64,000 nucleotides of DNA, from contig NC_066529.1 of the NCBI RefSeq assembly GCF_024679095.1, forward strand, positions 3,589,094 through 3,653,093, read 5' to 3'. The stretch comes from Eriocheir sinensis. Lineage: Eukaryota; Arthropoda; Malacostraca; Decapoda; Varunidae. Position 1 is the stretch's first letter. Each line of letters begins with the position of its first letter. The notes under the pieces are model-generated. The model did no database searches and had not been told where the DNA came from. It was given only the letters and a program-made list of their open reading frames with translations. Positions 1 to 11,639 of the stretch are shown here, in pieces. Made by a program: the position numbers and the translations under genes.

Positions 1-890
1 GGGGGGCGGGGGTAATGGTGGAGGCGCAAAGTGGAGAGGAGGGTAGCAACAGGAACTTTCATAAAAGGCGTGTATTAGGAAGCTGTGAAAGGTTAGATTT
101 TAGGGAAGTGTCAGTAGAGTAGGGTGAATAGATAGATGGATGGAGAGTGGATTGCGATGGAGGCTGGAGGGTTGAAAGTAGAGGTGGAAGTGGTTTGGGG
201 AAGGACAGAGTGGAGTGGTAAATGGATGGAAGGTGGATCAATATAGAAGCTGGAGGGTTGAAAGCAGAGGTGGACGTAGAGGTCAAGTTTAAAGGTACGA
301 GTTTATGGTCACGCGCCTCTAGGTTGAGTGAAAGAAAAGGTAAGTGATGACAGTTGAGGAGGCCTAGGAAGGGGTTATATTGAGGTAAATGAAAGGGTGA
401 TTGGTGGAGGGAGTATTTGGAAAGGGCAAAAGGGGTTAAATACGAGTGAGAGGTGATCCTGGTGAGAATAATGTGAGGTGCTTTGGATAGGAAAGACAGG
501 AAGGAGGGAAGGGAGTGTACAGTAGAAGGGGTATATGAGTTGAAGGATGAGGAAGGATTGTAGGGTCACTGTAAACTTATGAATTAGGGGGTCGTTTGGG
601 GTGTGAAAATCGGAGAGGAAGGGATGTTGAAGAGACGATGGCCTGGAAATGAGGGATAAAAGGAGAGAAAAAGTTTGAGTGTTTAGGGGAAAGGATGATG
701 ATAAAAAGCTGGAAAAAAATGGAGGCTGTGGAGTATGGAAGAAAGAGAGGACTTACATGGAGGGTTGAGAGGTTTAATGGAAGCATGTTAGCGAGGATGT
801 AGGTTGAGTGGTGTTAAGACTTGGTTGTGTTAGTAGTGGTGGAGGCGTGAATGAGTTATAGTAAAATTAGGTTAGGGAAGGGAAAGGAGC
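1..890. other. G/A-rich non-coding stretch with degenerate tandem repeat
   Basis: No exon is supportable. The plus strand is strongly purine-rich. The phrase GCTGGAGGGTTGAAA recurs near 163 and 250 with similar flanks (gagtgg, gatgga), so part of this is a degenerate tandem repeat of roughly 85 bp. Open frames on the minus strand are Pro/Ser/Leu-rich by-products of the base skew. Confidence 0.6.
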
Positions 891-1035
891 GTGCTCGTGG
901 CGGCGTTAACTGTGGCGTTGTGGCGGGGGCGTGGCACCATCACGGGGAAGTTGACCAGACGTGAAAGCTATTGGTGGAAAGGGTATGGTGACGTCACACA
1001 AAACCGACCAATGAGAGGCCTTGAAAGAGCAGTAG

Positions 1036-1036
<1 letters not shown>

Positions 1037-1104
<68 letters not shown>
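1037..1104. repeat. (AC)n microsatellite
   Basis: Near-perfect CA dinucleotide run of about 34 units, followed by a short unique stretch. Confidence 0.97.
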
Positions 1105-1107
<3 letters not shown>

Positions 1108-1203
1108 TCGTGGTAATAAAAATAAGAAATGCTTCCCTGTTTGAATTTCCATGTTTTTTTCTGCTTTGCTACATGTTTTAAGTATAGGAAAAGTGGAAAA
1201 GTA

Positions 1204-1211
1204 TGTGTATT

Positions 1212-1251
<40 letters not shown>

Positions 1252-1270
1252 TGTGAGTGTGAGTGTGTGT
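1204..1270. repeat. (GT)n microsatellite with GTGA interruptions
   Basis: GT run ending in repeated GTGTGA units. It lies 100 bp after the (AC)n run at 1037, so the two form an inverted pair of complementary dinucleotide tracts. Confidence 0.95.
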
Positions 1271-1351
1271 ACCCTACAGGACATGAGTTGTGTATTTCGT
1301 ACGCATTGCGGTTCATGTTTTGTTTACGGAAGATTACAGTAAACAACAAAG

Positions 1352-1352
<1 letters not shown>

Positions 1353-1425
<73 letters not shown>

Positions 1426-1450
1426 CCCTTCCCCCCAACACACACACATT
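1353..1450. repeat. (AC)n microsatellite
   Basis: About 35 CA units from 1353 to 1423, then a short C-rich spacer and a few more CA units. It is the third alternating AC/GT/AC block within 400 bp. Confidence 0.96.
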
Positions 1451-1779
1451 AACGACACTCCCGCCACAACAATACTCGACAAAAAAAAAATGTCCACAAA
1501 AGTAGAAAAGGAGACAAACCCTATTTTCACTTTTTATCTGTCTATTTCATGGCCAGGAGAAATTGTTGACGGAGGGGAGAGGGGGGTGGGCTTTAAACGG
1601 GACGAGGAAGGGGGAAAGAGGGAAGTAGACTAAGGAAGGGAAGGGGAGAGAGGGTGATGGGTGATTGAAATGGGAAGGGGAAGGAGGATGGAGGGTGAGG
1701 AGGAAAGGGGATGGGAAGGAGATAGGACAAGGAAAGGAAAACCCGAAATTGGATAAGGGAAAGGAAGAGGACGTAGGGA

Positions 1780-1836
1780 CAGAGACAGACAGACAAAAAC
1801 AGGGAAACAGAGAGACAGAGACAGTGACAGAGAGAC

Positions 1837-1905
<69 letters not shown>
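1780..1905. repeat. (GACA)n to (GA)n microsatellite
   Basis: Degenerate GACAGA/GAGACA units grade into a perfect GA run (about 1843-1904). The flanking 1560-1780 is also purine-rich. Confidence 0.95.
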
Positions 1906-1906
<1 letters not shown>

Positions 1907-2012
1907 GAAATGAAGGATAAGAAGCAGTCTCGCGAGGGGGTGTGATGACCATAAAAACGTCGTGTCCTTGCTGTGTTTTGCTTCTTGGTTTTCGCGGCTA
2001 TAATTTCCCTCT

Positions 2013-2640
2013 CGGGCCCCCCCCCCCCCCATCTTAACCCCCTTCATCTCACCCCCCTCCCCCGTCTTACCTCCCCTCATCTTCTCTTCCCTCCCCCTTC
2101 TTATACTCCCCTACCTCTCCCTCCACTTCTCCTTTCTCCCTTTACCTCTTCCTCTTACCTCCTCTCATCTTCTCTTCCCTCCCCCTTCTTCTTATATTCC
2201 CCTTCCTCTCCCTCTACTTTTCCTTCCCCCCTCTCTCCTTCCTCTCACTCTTCTTGCTTCCTCTCATATCTTCTCTCCTTCTCTCCCTCCACTTTTCCTT
2301 TTTCCCTCTCACCCCCTTCTTACCTCCTCTCATTTCCTCCCCCTTCTTCTCTTACTCCCTTCCTCTTTCTCCACTTTTCCTTCCCCTCTCTAACTCCCAT
2401 CTACCTCCTCGCATCTTCTCTTCTCCCCTTCTTTTACCCTCCTTCTCTCCCTCCACTTTTTCTTTCCTCCTCTCATCTCCTTCTCCCTCTCCCTCTCCCT
2501 CCCTTTCCCTTCCCCACTCTGATTCACTCTTCTTAGTCACTCTCGCTTCCTCTCGTCTCCTTCTTCTCTCACCCCCTCCTCTTCCTCTTCTCCTTTCCTC
2601 CTCCCCACATGCGAGGTGCTATCATCCTTTCCTTGAGCCT
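2013..2640. repeat. Polypyrimidine block (C/T-rich, TCCCTCC/CTTCTT units)
   Basis: More than 600 bp with almost no purines on the plus strand, made of shuffled CTCCCT, CTTCTTA and CTCCACTTTTCC phrases with loose periodicity. It opens with a C homopolymer (about 2018-2030). No coding signal. Confidence 0.9.
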
Positions 2641-2815
2641 TGAGTCTTCTCCCTGTTCTAGTTTTCGTTTTTTTTTCTCGTTATTTCATCCTGTCTCGTT
2701 ACTTTCCGTTGCACATGGTTACTTTTTATTTGACTTCCGTGTGGTCTTCTTTTCATTTTCACACATTGATAGTTTATGAGAACCGAAGATTATCTGGAAT
2801 ACATACAATCTCTTT

Positions 2816-2931
<116 letters not shown>

Positions 2932-3159
2932 CTGAGACTCCTGATGGACTGCATGTTGAAGACTATCGGCCGTATTACGAACTGTCAAACTATCCCTTCC
3001 TACTCCATTCATTCCCTTGACATCACACTTTAAACAATATCCTTATGCCAGGTCCAGTTGCCTACGAGCTTTCCACGAACCGCTATCACGGGTTAATGTC
3101 TGCATCCAAAGTATCGGTTTTCTTTGTTCGATATACTATGGTTTAAAAATAGGCAATGA

Positions 3160-3410
3160 AAAAGTTGTTGGAGGTTAAGTGTGCAGAATTCATGGAAGGG
3201 GAAAGCCGTTCTCCGTTAGTAATAGTTATTCGCAAACATGTCTAGAAAAAAATAATTGGAGGTGAGGTGTGTGGAAGGTAACAAAGGAGTTGAACCGTTT
3301 TGTTAATAATAGTATGGAGCAAATATGCCAAGAAAAAAGTAATTGGAGGTGAAGTGTGTGGTAGTCAGCGAAGGGGAAAATCCGTTGAGGAGCTGGTATT
3401 GTTTTTTTAG
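3160..3410. repeat. Degenerate ~88-bp tandem repeat
   Basis: The phrase TTGGAGGTnAnGTGTG recurs near 3167, 3256 and 3342, each followed by a 'gaaggggaaa.ccgtt' type sequence. Three diverged units are visible. A second small duplication (AGTAATTGTAATCTCTTATACG) flanks the T homopolymer at 3452-3474. Confidence 0.6.
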
Positions 3411-3669
3411 TTGGCAGTAATTGTAATCTCTTATACGAAGGGGAAAATTAGGTTTTTTTTTTTTTTTTTTTTTTTAGTAATTGTAATCTCTTATACGCTC
3501 GTCGGGATGCAGGTAATGATCTTCCTGTCGCTGCTGCCTCCCACAATCTGCTGCTCAGGTTGCGTGCGTAAGAGGGGGTGTTTTAGCGTTAGCCAAGTCC
3601 GGTCGAAGCTTGAAAACCGCGGATGCATCGCCAAAACGTTAATTTGTCTTAGAAATAAACAAGCATACA

Positions 3670-3800
3670 TTCAGACAGACAGACAGACAAACAGACAAAG
3701 ACAGACAGACAGGCAGACAGACAGACAGAAATACAAAGACAGACAGACAAACAGACAGACAGACTAGCACACTGACAGACGGACAGAAAAACATAGACAG
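3670..3800. repeat. (CAGA)n microsatellite
   Basis: Tetranucleotide CAGA/CAAA units with scattered substitutions over about 130 bp. Confidence 0.94.
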
Positions 3801-4555
3801 ACCGTAACTCTCCATGCCTCGTAAGTAAAAAAATAAGACAGATGTATTTGGGCGTTTCTAAATTTTCGTGCATTGCCAGAATCAGAACCAGAAAACAAAA
3901 CAAAAAAATCGATTTATGAAAAGAAAGCAAAAGAAAACATTTTTATCCACACTATTTTATCTTAAATGTACCTATTTGCATGCACTCAAACAGAAGACTC
4001 GAGTTATTTCCATTTGTTTACATTTCCCTTATGTTTTTCTTAGCATATTTATCCTTAACACGCCAACCGCAAGGACGAAGGAAGGAAGACATTCATTTGG
4101 GTAGATGTGGTAACAGTCGGACATTAGCCACAGCAAACGCCTCTCGAGTCTGACGATGATGCGATGATGGTGGTGTTGAAATCAGAGGAGGAAGAGAGCT
4201 GAGGGTGGCTGGGCGGGAAGGTAAAGGAAGACACGAGTATGATGAAGGGGACTGAGGAAAGGTGAACAGTGAAAGAGACATAAACACGCCTCTCCGCTTG
4301 TCAAAACCTCGTCGTACTTGCTAGAAATGTACCTATTAATCCGAGCCGAAACTCCAACAACAAAAAGTTACACGTATCAACCTCAATAATCACCTAAAAA
4401 CTTGTAACTCTCCATCTGTGGCCGTCTCTCCTACATGGGTCCTGATCATTACCGTTTATAGGTTTGAATTGCCTTTATTATGTCTATTTTATTTGTCCAG
4501 AAGCAGTCATGTGAGGAATGTGAAGGATATGAAGGGATGTTGATTATGTGTATAG

Positions 4556-4905
4556 CAATCCTCACTCACACCAGCCTCCCTATTCCACACCCACCTAACT
4601 GTTCTTCCACCGCTCAACTCCACTCATCTATCCATCCATCCTTCTACCTTTCCACCCACCAACTCACTCACTGAAACTTGCCCTTCCACCTCCTTCCATT
4701 TCCACACAGCCATTCATCCACCCCTCCTCCAATCCTCACTCACACCTGCCTCCCTATTCCACACCCACCTAACTATTCTTCCACCGCTCAACTCCACTCA
4801 CCTATCCACCCATCCTTCTACCTTTCCACCCAACAACCCACTCACTGAAATCCGCCCTTCCACCTCCTTCCATTTCCACACAGCCATTCATCCACCCCTC
4901 CACCC
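4556..4905. repeat. ~174-bp tandem duplication, C/A/T-rich
   Basis: The segment starting ATCCTCACTCACACC (4558) is repeated almost exactly from 4732 (offset about 174 bp), including the phrases CACCTAACTnTTCTTCC and CATTTCCACACAGCC. Both copies are pyrimidine-rich with CCATCC and CACTCA microrepeats. Confidence 0.85.
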
Positions 4906-5480
4906 TTCCTCACTTATTCACCCATCTTACCCCTCCCTCACCACCCATCCACCTCACTCACTCACCCATTCTTTCACCCCTCAACCACCCTTCCATCCAC
5001 ACCCCATTCAACCATCCTTTCACATCTTCACTCACTCAACCACCCACCATTGAAACTCACCCATTCTTCAAAATCCATTCACCCACCGATCTAATCCCCC
5101 CTAACCAATTCACCCACTCATTCGTCCTTCCACCTACTCAATGGCCTTGTCCCCTGCCGCCACCACCACCACCGCCACCCTCGTGAAACACCCAGCGGCC
5201 CTGTAATTACCGCGGACGTCACTTTGTGTAAATATCCTCCCACTTCCCCCGTCCACCTCCCACCCCTCTGTTCCTTTCCCCCACCCCCTCACTTCCTCCT
5301 CCCTTACTGTTCTCCTACTCTCTACTATCTACTCTATTTATCTATCTACCTATCTATTTATCAATCTATCCTACTGGTTAATCATTTATGCTTCTCACGC
5401 CCTACTCATTTTCCTTATTTCCTTCTCTTCTTCCTCTTCCTTTACGATCCTCCTCCCCCTCCTCCTCCTCCTCCTTCCTA
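4906..5480. other. Pyrimidine-rich degenerate CCAC/CATC/CTC tract
   Basis: Shuffled CACCCATTC, CCACC and CTCACT phrases continue from the duplication at 4556. Short (CCA)n (about 5159-5176), TATC and CCTCCTCCT runs occur. No gene seen. Confidence 0.7.
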
Positions 5481-5737
5481 TTACTCAGAGGTGCTAATAC
5501 TCAGAAAAAATGCTAGATGAGAGATGAAAGAAAATGGGTTCAGTATTACACCACTGTTAGTCTTGCGTAAGTCCCCCCGTTAGAATTCAAAGAAAAAACG
5601 AATTATTTTCCGCACTGATGCAAACTAACGAACAGTCATCTTATTATTTTTTTCTTTGACTGGTGTTTATGCGCTGGTAACACTGATGACGAAAAGAAAA
5701 ATAAAAGATACAAAGAATAACGTAATACAAGCCTAAC

Positions 5738-5787
<50 letters not shown>
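5738..5787. repeat. (TG)n microsatellite
   Basis: About 24 TG units. The flanks (5500-5735 and 5790-5900) are ordinary-looking sequence without recognisable genes. Confidence 0.96.
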
Positions 5788-5792
<5 letters not shown>

Positions 5793-6189
5793 TAACCGTA
5801 TAATGACATTCGTGAGCCATTTTGAAGCCTCGCTACAATGAGACGTCGGGATATGTCAGCGCACCCGTGACACAGTTTCTCTCTAACGCTTTTATTCTAC
5901 ATAGGTGACAAATGATGCAGTCCACTCTCCTCTCCCTCTCCCTACCCCCCTTATTCTCTCTCTCTCCACTTCCTCTTCATCCTGACACATGTAACATTTT
6001 TTCCCTTCTCCTCCATCCGTTCCTCTATCCCATCCCTCTTCCTCTGTCCTTCTCTGCTTGCTATCCTCTCTCTGTCTCTTTCCTCCCTTCCACCATCCCT
6101 CCGTCTCTCCCTTTCTCCATTTCCTCTATCCTCCTCCCTATGTTCTATTCTTCATATCCTTTCTTCCTCCATCTCTTTCCTCTCTTCCA

Positions 6190-6830
6190 ACATCCCGTCC
6201 CTCCGTCAATCCCTGTCATCCTTCCTCAATCCTTCATTTCTTCTCCTTCTGCTATTCTTCCTCTTTCCCTCCCTCCACTCCCTCAATCCCTGTCATCCCT
6301 CCTCAATCCCTCTTTCCTCCTCTTTTTGCCATTCTTTCTCCTTCCAGCTCTTCCTCTTTCCCTCCCTCCACTCCCTCAATCCCTGTCATCCTTCCTCAAT
6401 CCCTCTTTTCTTCTCTTTTTGCTATTCTTTCTCATCCCAGCTCTTCCTCTTTCCCTCCCTCCACTCCCTCAATCCCTGTCATCCTTCCTCAATCCCTCTT
6501 TTCTTCTCTTTTTGCTATTCTTTCTCATTCCAGCTCTTCCTCTTTCCCTCCCTCCACTCCCTCAATCCCTGTCATCCCTCCTCAATCCCTCTTCTCTTTT
6601 TGCTATTCTTTCTCATCCCAGCTCTTCCTCTTTCCCTCCCTCCACTCCCTCAATCCCTGTCATCCTTCCTCAATCCCTCTTCTCTTTTTGCTATTCTTTC
6701 TCATCCCAACTCTTCCTCTTTCCCTCCCTCCACTCCCTCAATCCCTGTCATCCAACCTCAATCCCTCTTTTCTTCTCTTTTTGCTATTCTTTCTCATCCC
6801 AGCTCTTCCTCTTTCCCTCGCTCCCCTTCC
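6190..6830. repeat. ~92-bp polypyrimidine minisatellite
   Basis: A unit containing CCTCCACTCCCTCAATCCC, TGTCATCCTTCCTCAATCCC and TTTTTGCTATTCTTTCTCAT recurs about seven times. Unit length varies between about 85 and 93 bp through loss of a TTTTCTT segment. The whole 5,910-6,960 interval is pyrimidine-rich and gives long Leu/Pro/Ser open frames in all three plus frames, a composition artefact and not a protein. Confidence 0.9.
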
Positions 6831-7164
6831 TTACTCCTATCAACCTTCCTCAATCTCTCTTCTCGCCTCGCCATCCTTCCTCTCTGCAGCTCTTCCTCTT
6901 ACTCATTTCCTCACTTCGTATCCCCCTCCTCTTTCCTCTCTCGCTTCTTTATTTAGCTTCCTCCAAGCAACAAGCAGGCAGTGAGTTGTGCGTTGCCTTG
7001 AACATTCCCTCCGCAGTCATAAATTGCCGTCGTTGCAGTGAAGGTGAAGGCTTTGAAGACGATTACCGGCCGATTTGTCCTGAAGGTGAGAACGGCGCGG
7101 CGGAAGAGGGAGGTTAGCGGCGACGCGACGGGATGCTTGTGCTTGTGGTGGTGGTGGTGGTTTA

Positions 7165-7390
7165 CATAGATTTACATAGAAAATCAGACCACACAGACCC
7201 CATGGTCCAGACTAGGTGGTCTGTCTTTAAACCTAAGTGATTCTGCATTAATCAGATGGCTCCAAAACGTTGCATTTCAACTCTAGTTAATATTAAGTTC
7301 AAGGAAGTGACGGTCGAGCTTGTTTTAAAAGGAGTCAATCGTGTTACACTGGACCACTGAAGGTGAGAGCTTATTCCATTCGGAAGGAAG
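7165..7390 (-). mobile_element. LINE 3'-end fragment (ORF2 C-terminus, degenerate)
   Basis: Read on the minus strand this contains the reading frame remnant FKTS..VTSLNL preceded by a frame-shifted WNKL-P-VVQC-T type motif, the usual C-terminal tail of non-LTR reverse transcriptase polyproteins. The phrases CAGACCACACAGACC and TGGTCTGTC recur at 52,670-52,740, showing a dispersed family. The plus-strand repeat TTTACATAGA (7163-7181) would be its 3' terminal simple repeat. It is broken and non-functional. Confidence 0.6.
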
Positions 7391-7689
7391 AGGAGAGAAA
7401 GGATAAGAAAGGGAGAGAGAAGGTTGCAAGGGGAAATAGACAAAGGGAGATTAGAAGGCAAGGTTTTGAAGTTGAGAGGAAAGGGAGAGGAAGGACATAA
7501 TAGAGAGAGAGAGAGGAAGAGCTGCAGGGAAGTGTTGCAATGGGAAACGAGAGAGCGGTACGGAAAACAGACATTCACTCCCTCTAAAAACGGGCCGCCG
7601 CCTAATCGTTGTTTATTACCGTGTGAAGCTGTAAATAGCGGGGGCAGAGGCCAGGCGGTGCAGGGATATTAGCCTGAGTGCTCGTCTCC

Positions 7690-8335
7690 GTAACCTTGGC
7701 CCCTTGAACTTGACGCTTGCTGTTGTTTGTGTCTTTTCTTTTGGTGTACTTTTTTGGGTCTTTTATTTTGAGGGGGAGTTATTTTCTTGTTTTGTTGTTG
7801 TTTTGTTCCTTCAGGGTTTTTCTTCGTGTTTGATTCTTGTTTTTTTTTTATGTTGTTTTTGTTTTGTTTTTTAGTTCGTCGTCTTGTTCGTGTTGTGTTT
7901 ATTCTTAGTCTTCATTTTCATCACCGGCATTTTGTTTATCTTGTTCTTCTTGTTTTTTTTCATTTCTTACGGTTTTTCTTCGTTTTCTGCTTCTCTTTAT
8001 TTATTTATTTCTCTTTGTTGTTTTCTTTATTTCAAGTCATTATCGTTATTATCATTTGTATTATCTTTCTCTATTTCTTTCCCTGTTTTTCTTTTCCTCA
8101 TTCTCATAAATTTCCTCTTCTTCCGTCTTCTTTTCTCTTCCTTCTTCTTCTTCCTCTTCCTCCTCCTTCTTCTTCTTCTTCTTTTTTTCTTCTTCTTCGC
8201 CTTCTTCTTCTTCTTCTTCTTCTTCTTCTTCTTCTTCTTCCTCCTCTTCTTTTTCTTCTTTTTCTTTTTCTTCTGCTTCTTCTTCTTCTTCTTCTTCTTC
8301 TTCTTCTTCTTCTTCTTCTTTTTCTTGTGACATAT
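7690..8335. repeat. T-rich to (CTT)n polypyrimidine tract
   Basis: A T/G-rich stretch (7690-8000) grades into CTT and CTC trinucleotide repeats (8100-8330). The reverse strand encodes only Lys/Glu/Arg runs. Confidence 0.9.
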
Positions 8336-8449
8336 ATTTTCTCTCTTAACCGCCTTATCAAAAGTATATATTGCGAGCGGGAGTAATTTTCCGCTCCGTA
8401 AACTGTTCCTCGGAAATTCTATCTTTCTGACACAGATGTAATTTAAAAT

Positions 8450-8483
<34 letters not shown>

Positions 8484-9065
8484 ATTTTTTTATCTCTACT
8501 CTTCCTGTGACTTGTTATCTTCATTGCATCTCCTCCGCCTCCCCCTCCTCCTCCTCCTCCTCCTCCTCCTCCTCCACAGCGGTCATCTGCCTCTTTCCTC
8601 TTTTTTTCCTTTCCTCCTCTTAATATTTCCTCCGCACCTGCTCCTTTTACTCCCTCAATTTTTACCTCTCCCTTTTCCTCCCTGTATAACCATTCCTTAC
8701 ATCTCATTCCCTCCTCCTTATCTCCCTTCTTCCCTGATCATTCTCTTCCTCCTGCATCCCTTCTCTACCTCCCTGATTGCACCCTGCCTCCCTTCTTTCC
8801 TCCCTGACATCTCCCTGTCCTATTTATCCCCTTTTATCTCCCTGACTCCCTCTTTCCTCCATGACCTCTCCCTGACCTCTTCCTCCCTCTCCCCGCCTCC
8901 CTTCTTTCCTCCCTGACTCCTCCCTGAACCATGTCACTTACATCCTCCTCACCATTTATCTCCACCTTCATCTTTACTTTTCCGCGACACGTGATGGAGG
9001 AGAGTGGAGACGCCCTCTGACACTCCCTCGCTCCACCCAGCTTCCACCTCTCCTCCACTTCTCCC
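8450..9065. repeat. (CT)n and (CTC)n runs in a pyrimidine-rich block
   Basis: (CT)n occupies about 8452-8480 and (CTC)n about 8534-8576, followed by some 450 bp of TCCCTGA/TTTCCTCC phrases. No exon seen. Confidence 0.85.
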
Positions 9066-9117
9066 TCCAAGACACCTGCCCCTACCTGCCCTCCACTTCT
9101 CCTTCACGCCTCGTACT

Positions 9118-9650
9118 GAGAAGTGGAAGTGTTAATAGGTGGATGAATGGATGACAGTGCTTGGGTTGGGTTGGATGAGTGACTTGTAAGGGAGGGTGAG
9201 GAGAAGGTTGGTGGGGTGGAGTGTTGAGGGGTGTGTGAGGGAGGTCGGTGAGTGGGTGGGTGGATGAGTAGGTGGGTGAAGAGGGTGGTGGTGGATGAAG
9301 AAGTTTTGTGGGTGTGTGGATGGAGGTTGGTGAGTACGTGGGTGCGAAGCGGGAGGTGGAAGGTGGATAAGTAGTTTGAAAAGGTAGGTGGTGGATACGT
9401 GGATGAATGTGGAAGGGGGTTGTGGGTGGATGAAGAGAGGTCTGGTTGTGTGGATGGGGGTGGTAGGTGAGTGAAGAGAGGTTGTGGTTGTGGATGGAAG
9501 TGGTGGGTGTGGTAAAGAGGTGTTGTGGTTGTGTGGATGGGGGTGGTTGGGGTGGTGATGGGTGGGTAAGGGGAGGAGGAGTGGATAGGTGGGTTGATGT
9601 GCGTGTCTTCCGTGACAAAGGAGATCCCACCTTGATTCTCCCCACCTGGG
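9118..9650. repeat. G/T-rich degenerate GGTGGATG repeat
   Basis: About 500 bp of shuffled GGTGGATGAG, GGTTGTGG and GGGTGGTTGG phrases, the strand inverse of the CCACCCATCC-type tract near 4.6-5.1 kb. No gene. Confidence 0.75.
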
Positions 9651-9707
9651 CTCATTAAGGTATACTGGTGTGTTTCGCGGTCTGCCTCCCATCCTGTCGA
9701 TAACCTT

Positions 9708-9715
9708 ACTACAAT

Positions 9716-9801
<86 letters not shown>

Positions 9802-9806
9802 TTACT
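9708..9806. repeat. (ACT)n trinucleotide microsatellite
   Basis: About 30 ACT units with two ATT interruptions. The strand-inverse (TAG)n run lies at 9905-9955. Confidence 0.97.
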
Positions 9807-9902
9807 ATTCTTGTTCCTCTCATTGTTCTACCTGTTCTCATTTCCCCTTAAAATATTCATAACATATATTGTTGACTTTCATCTTACTTTCGCTACGGCA
9901 TC

Positions 9903-9903
9903 G

Positions 9904-9937
<34 letters not shown>

Positions 9938-9956
9938 CAGTAGTAGTAGTAGTCTT
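9903..9956. repeat. (TAG)n trinucleotide microsatellite
   Basis: About 17 TAG units with one CAG. Complementary in motif to the (ACT)n run 100 bp upstream, so the two could pair as a hairpin. Confidence 0.95.
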
Positions 9957-10099
9957 ACAGGTAAAAAAAAAAAATAGGAAAACTCAATTCCAGAAGCCAA
10001 AAGCAGAGTCATTCATCCTCTCCTTCCCTCTCTCCCTCGCTCCCTCCCCTCCCCGTCATCTCCTGCTGCAGTGAGGCGATAAATTCACCTTCAAATTAA

Positions 10100-10435
10100 C
10101 CGAGACAAGCCAAGTTTCCCTCAGCCACAGGTGTTCCGCAGGGGGAAAGGAGGGAGCACGGAGGAGAGGGAGAGGAAGGATAAAAGGAAAGAGGGCGTGC
10201 CATGGGAGAGGAGGAAAGGAGAGGGAGAGTTAATGAAGGAAAGAGGACAGGGAGGTAATGCATGTGAGAGGCTGAGGGAGTAGGTGTGAAGGATGATGGA
10301 GGTGGAGGAGGAGAAGGAAGATGAAAGTGGATGATGTATGCTAGTGGAGGGAGATGTGGAGGCTGCGTGGTTACTGTTGTTTTTCTCCTTCCTAATTCCT
10401 CGTTTCATCTCCCTTACCTTTCTTAATTTGGACAA
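10100..10435. other. Purine-rich spacer
   Basis: G/A-rich sequence (GGAGAGGGAGAGG, GGTGGAGGAGG) between the microsatellites and the 19-bp minisatellite. No gene seen. Confidence 0.6.
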
Positions 10436-10926
10436 CTCCTCCCTGACTCCTCTTTACCTCCCTGACTCCTCTTTACCTCCCTGACTCCTCTTTACCTCCC
10501 TGACTCCTCTTTACCTCCCTGACTCCTCTTTACCTCCCTGACTCCTCTTTACCTCCCTGACTCCTCTTTACCTCCCTGACTCCTCTTTACCTCCCTGACT
10601 CCTCTTTACCTCCCTGACTCCTCTTTACCTCCCTGACTCCTCTTTACCTCCCTAACTCCTCTTTACCTCCCTGACTCCTCTTTACCTCCCTGACTCCTCT
10701 TTACCTCCCTAACTCCTCTTTACCTCCCTGACTCCTCTTTACCTCCCTGACTCCTCTTTACCTCCCTAACTCCTCTTTACCTCCCTGACTCCTCTTTACC
10801 TCCCTAACTCCTCTTTACCTCCCTGACTCCTCTTTACCTCCCTGACTCCTCTTTACCTCCCTGACTCCTCTTTACCTCCCTGACTCCTCTTTACCTCCCT
10901 GACTCTTCTTTACCTCCCTAACTCTC
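10436..10926. repeat. 19-bp minisatellite, about 25 copies
   Basis: The unit CTCCTCTTTACCTCCCTGA repeats head-to-tail about 25 times with only a few substitutions, mostly CTGA to CTAA at the unit end and one CTTTT variant near 10,905. Looser TCCCTGAC copies continue to about 10,945. There are no spacers, so it is not a CRISPR array. Near-identity implies recent expansion. Confidence 0.97.
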
Positions 10927-11094
10927 TGACTTCTCCCTGACCTCTTCCTCCCTCCCTTTCTAACTCCTCGGCTGAAATGGAGGACTGAATGAAAAGAAAA
11001 AATCAAACACACTCCTCCAGCAAGCAGAGGATATACAACTAAGGTGCCCGATTAAATATTCCTACATCAGAACAGATAACGAACTTACACCATA

Positions 11095-11231
11095 AAACTG
11101 GAGAGAGAGAGGAGGTAGAGGAGGAGAAGGGGGAGCGGGGAGGGGGAGGAGGAGAGGAGTGGTTACGGTAGCGAGCAATTTCAACCATCAACCATCCATG
11201 ACGGGGCAAGTTCAGGGCTGTTCAGGTATCC

Positions 11232-11267
<36 letters not shown>

Positions 11268-11395
11268 TTTAGTCTATCCGTCTCTGCTCAGTCTGATCGT
11301 TTATTTGTGTTTGTTTGTTTGTTATTTGGTGTCCATCTGTTGTTTGTTTTTCCTGTTTGTGTGTCTGTATTTATATCTCTCATCTTGTCGGTGTC

Positions 11396-11439
<44 letters not shown>

Positions 11440-11456
11440 TTTTTATCACTTATATC

Positions 11457-11540
<84 letters not shown>
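11095..11540. repeat. (GT)n, (GT)n and (CT)n microsatellites
   Basis: GT runs at about 11,234-11,266 and 11,399-11,436 are followed by a long CT run (about 11,461-11,538). A GA/GGA-rich segment precedes them (11,100-11,160). Confidence 0.95.
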
Positions 11541-11639
11541 CCTCACCCCCCCCTTTTTGGATCACGTGCTATGGCGGCGTTGTGGTCACCCAGTTGTTGG
11601 TCCTCTCCCAGGCGAGACGCAGAGGTCGAGGGAGGCGGT

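Noticed and set aside
906..1530. Cys-Val and His-Thr repeat frames
   Set aside because: Translations of GT/AC microsatellites.
5912..7117. A 401-codon Leu/Ser/Pro-rich frame on the plus strand
   Set aside because: It is the translation of a ~92-bp pyrimidine minisatellite; equivalent frames are open in all three phases, and no domain or splice signal supports it.
8027..8707. Lys/Glu/Arg-rich frames opposite the (CTT)n tract
   Set aside because: Pure translation of a trinucleotide repeat.
10436..10926. Possible CRISPR array
   Set aside because: Repeats are directly adjacent with no unique spacers and the DNA is eukaryotic; it is a minisatellite.
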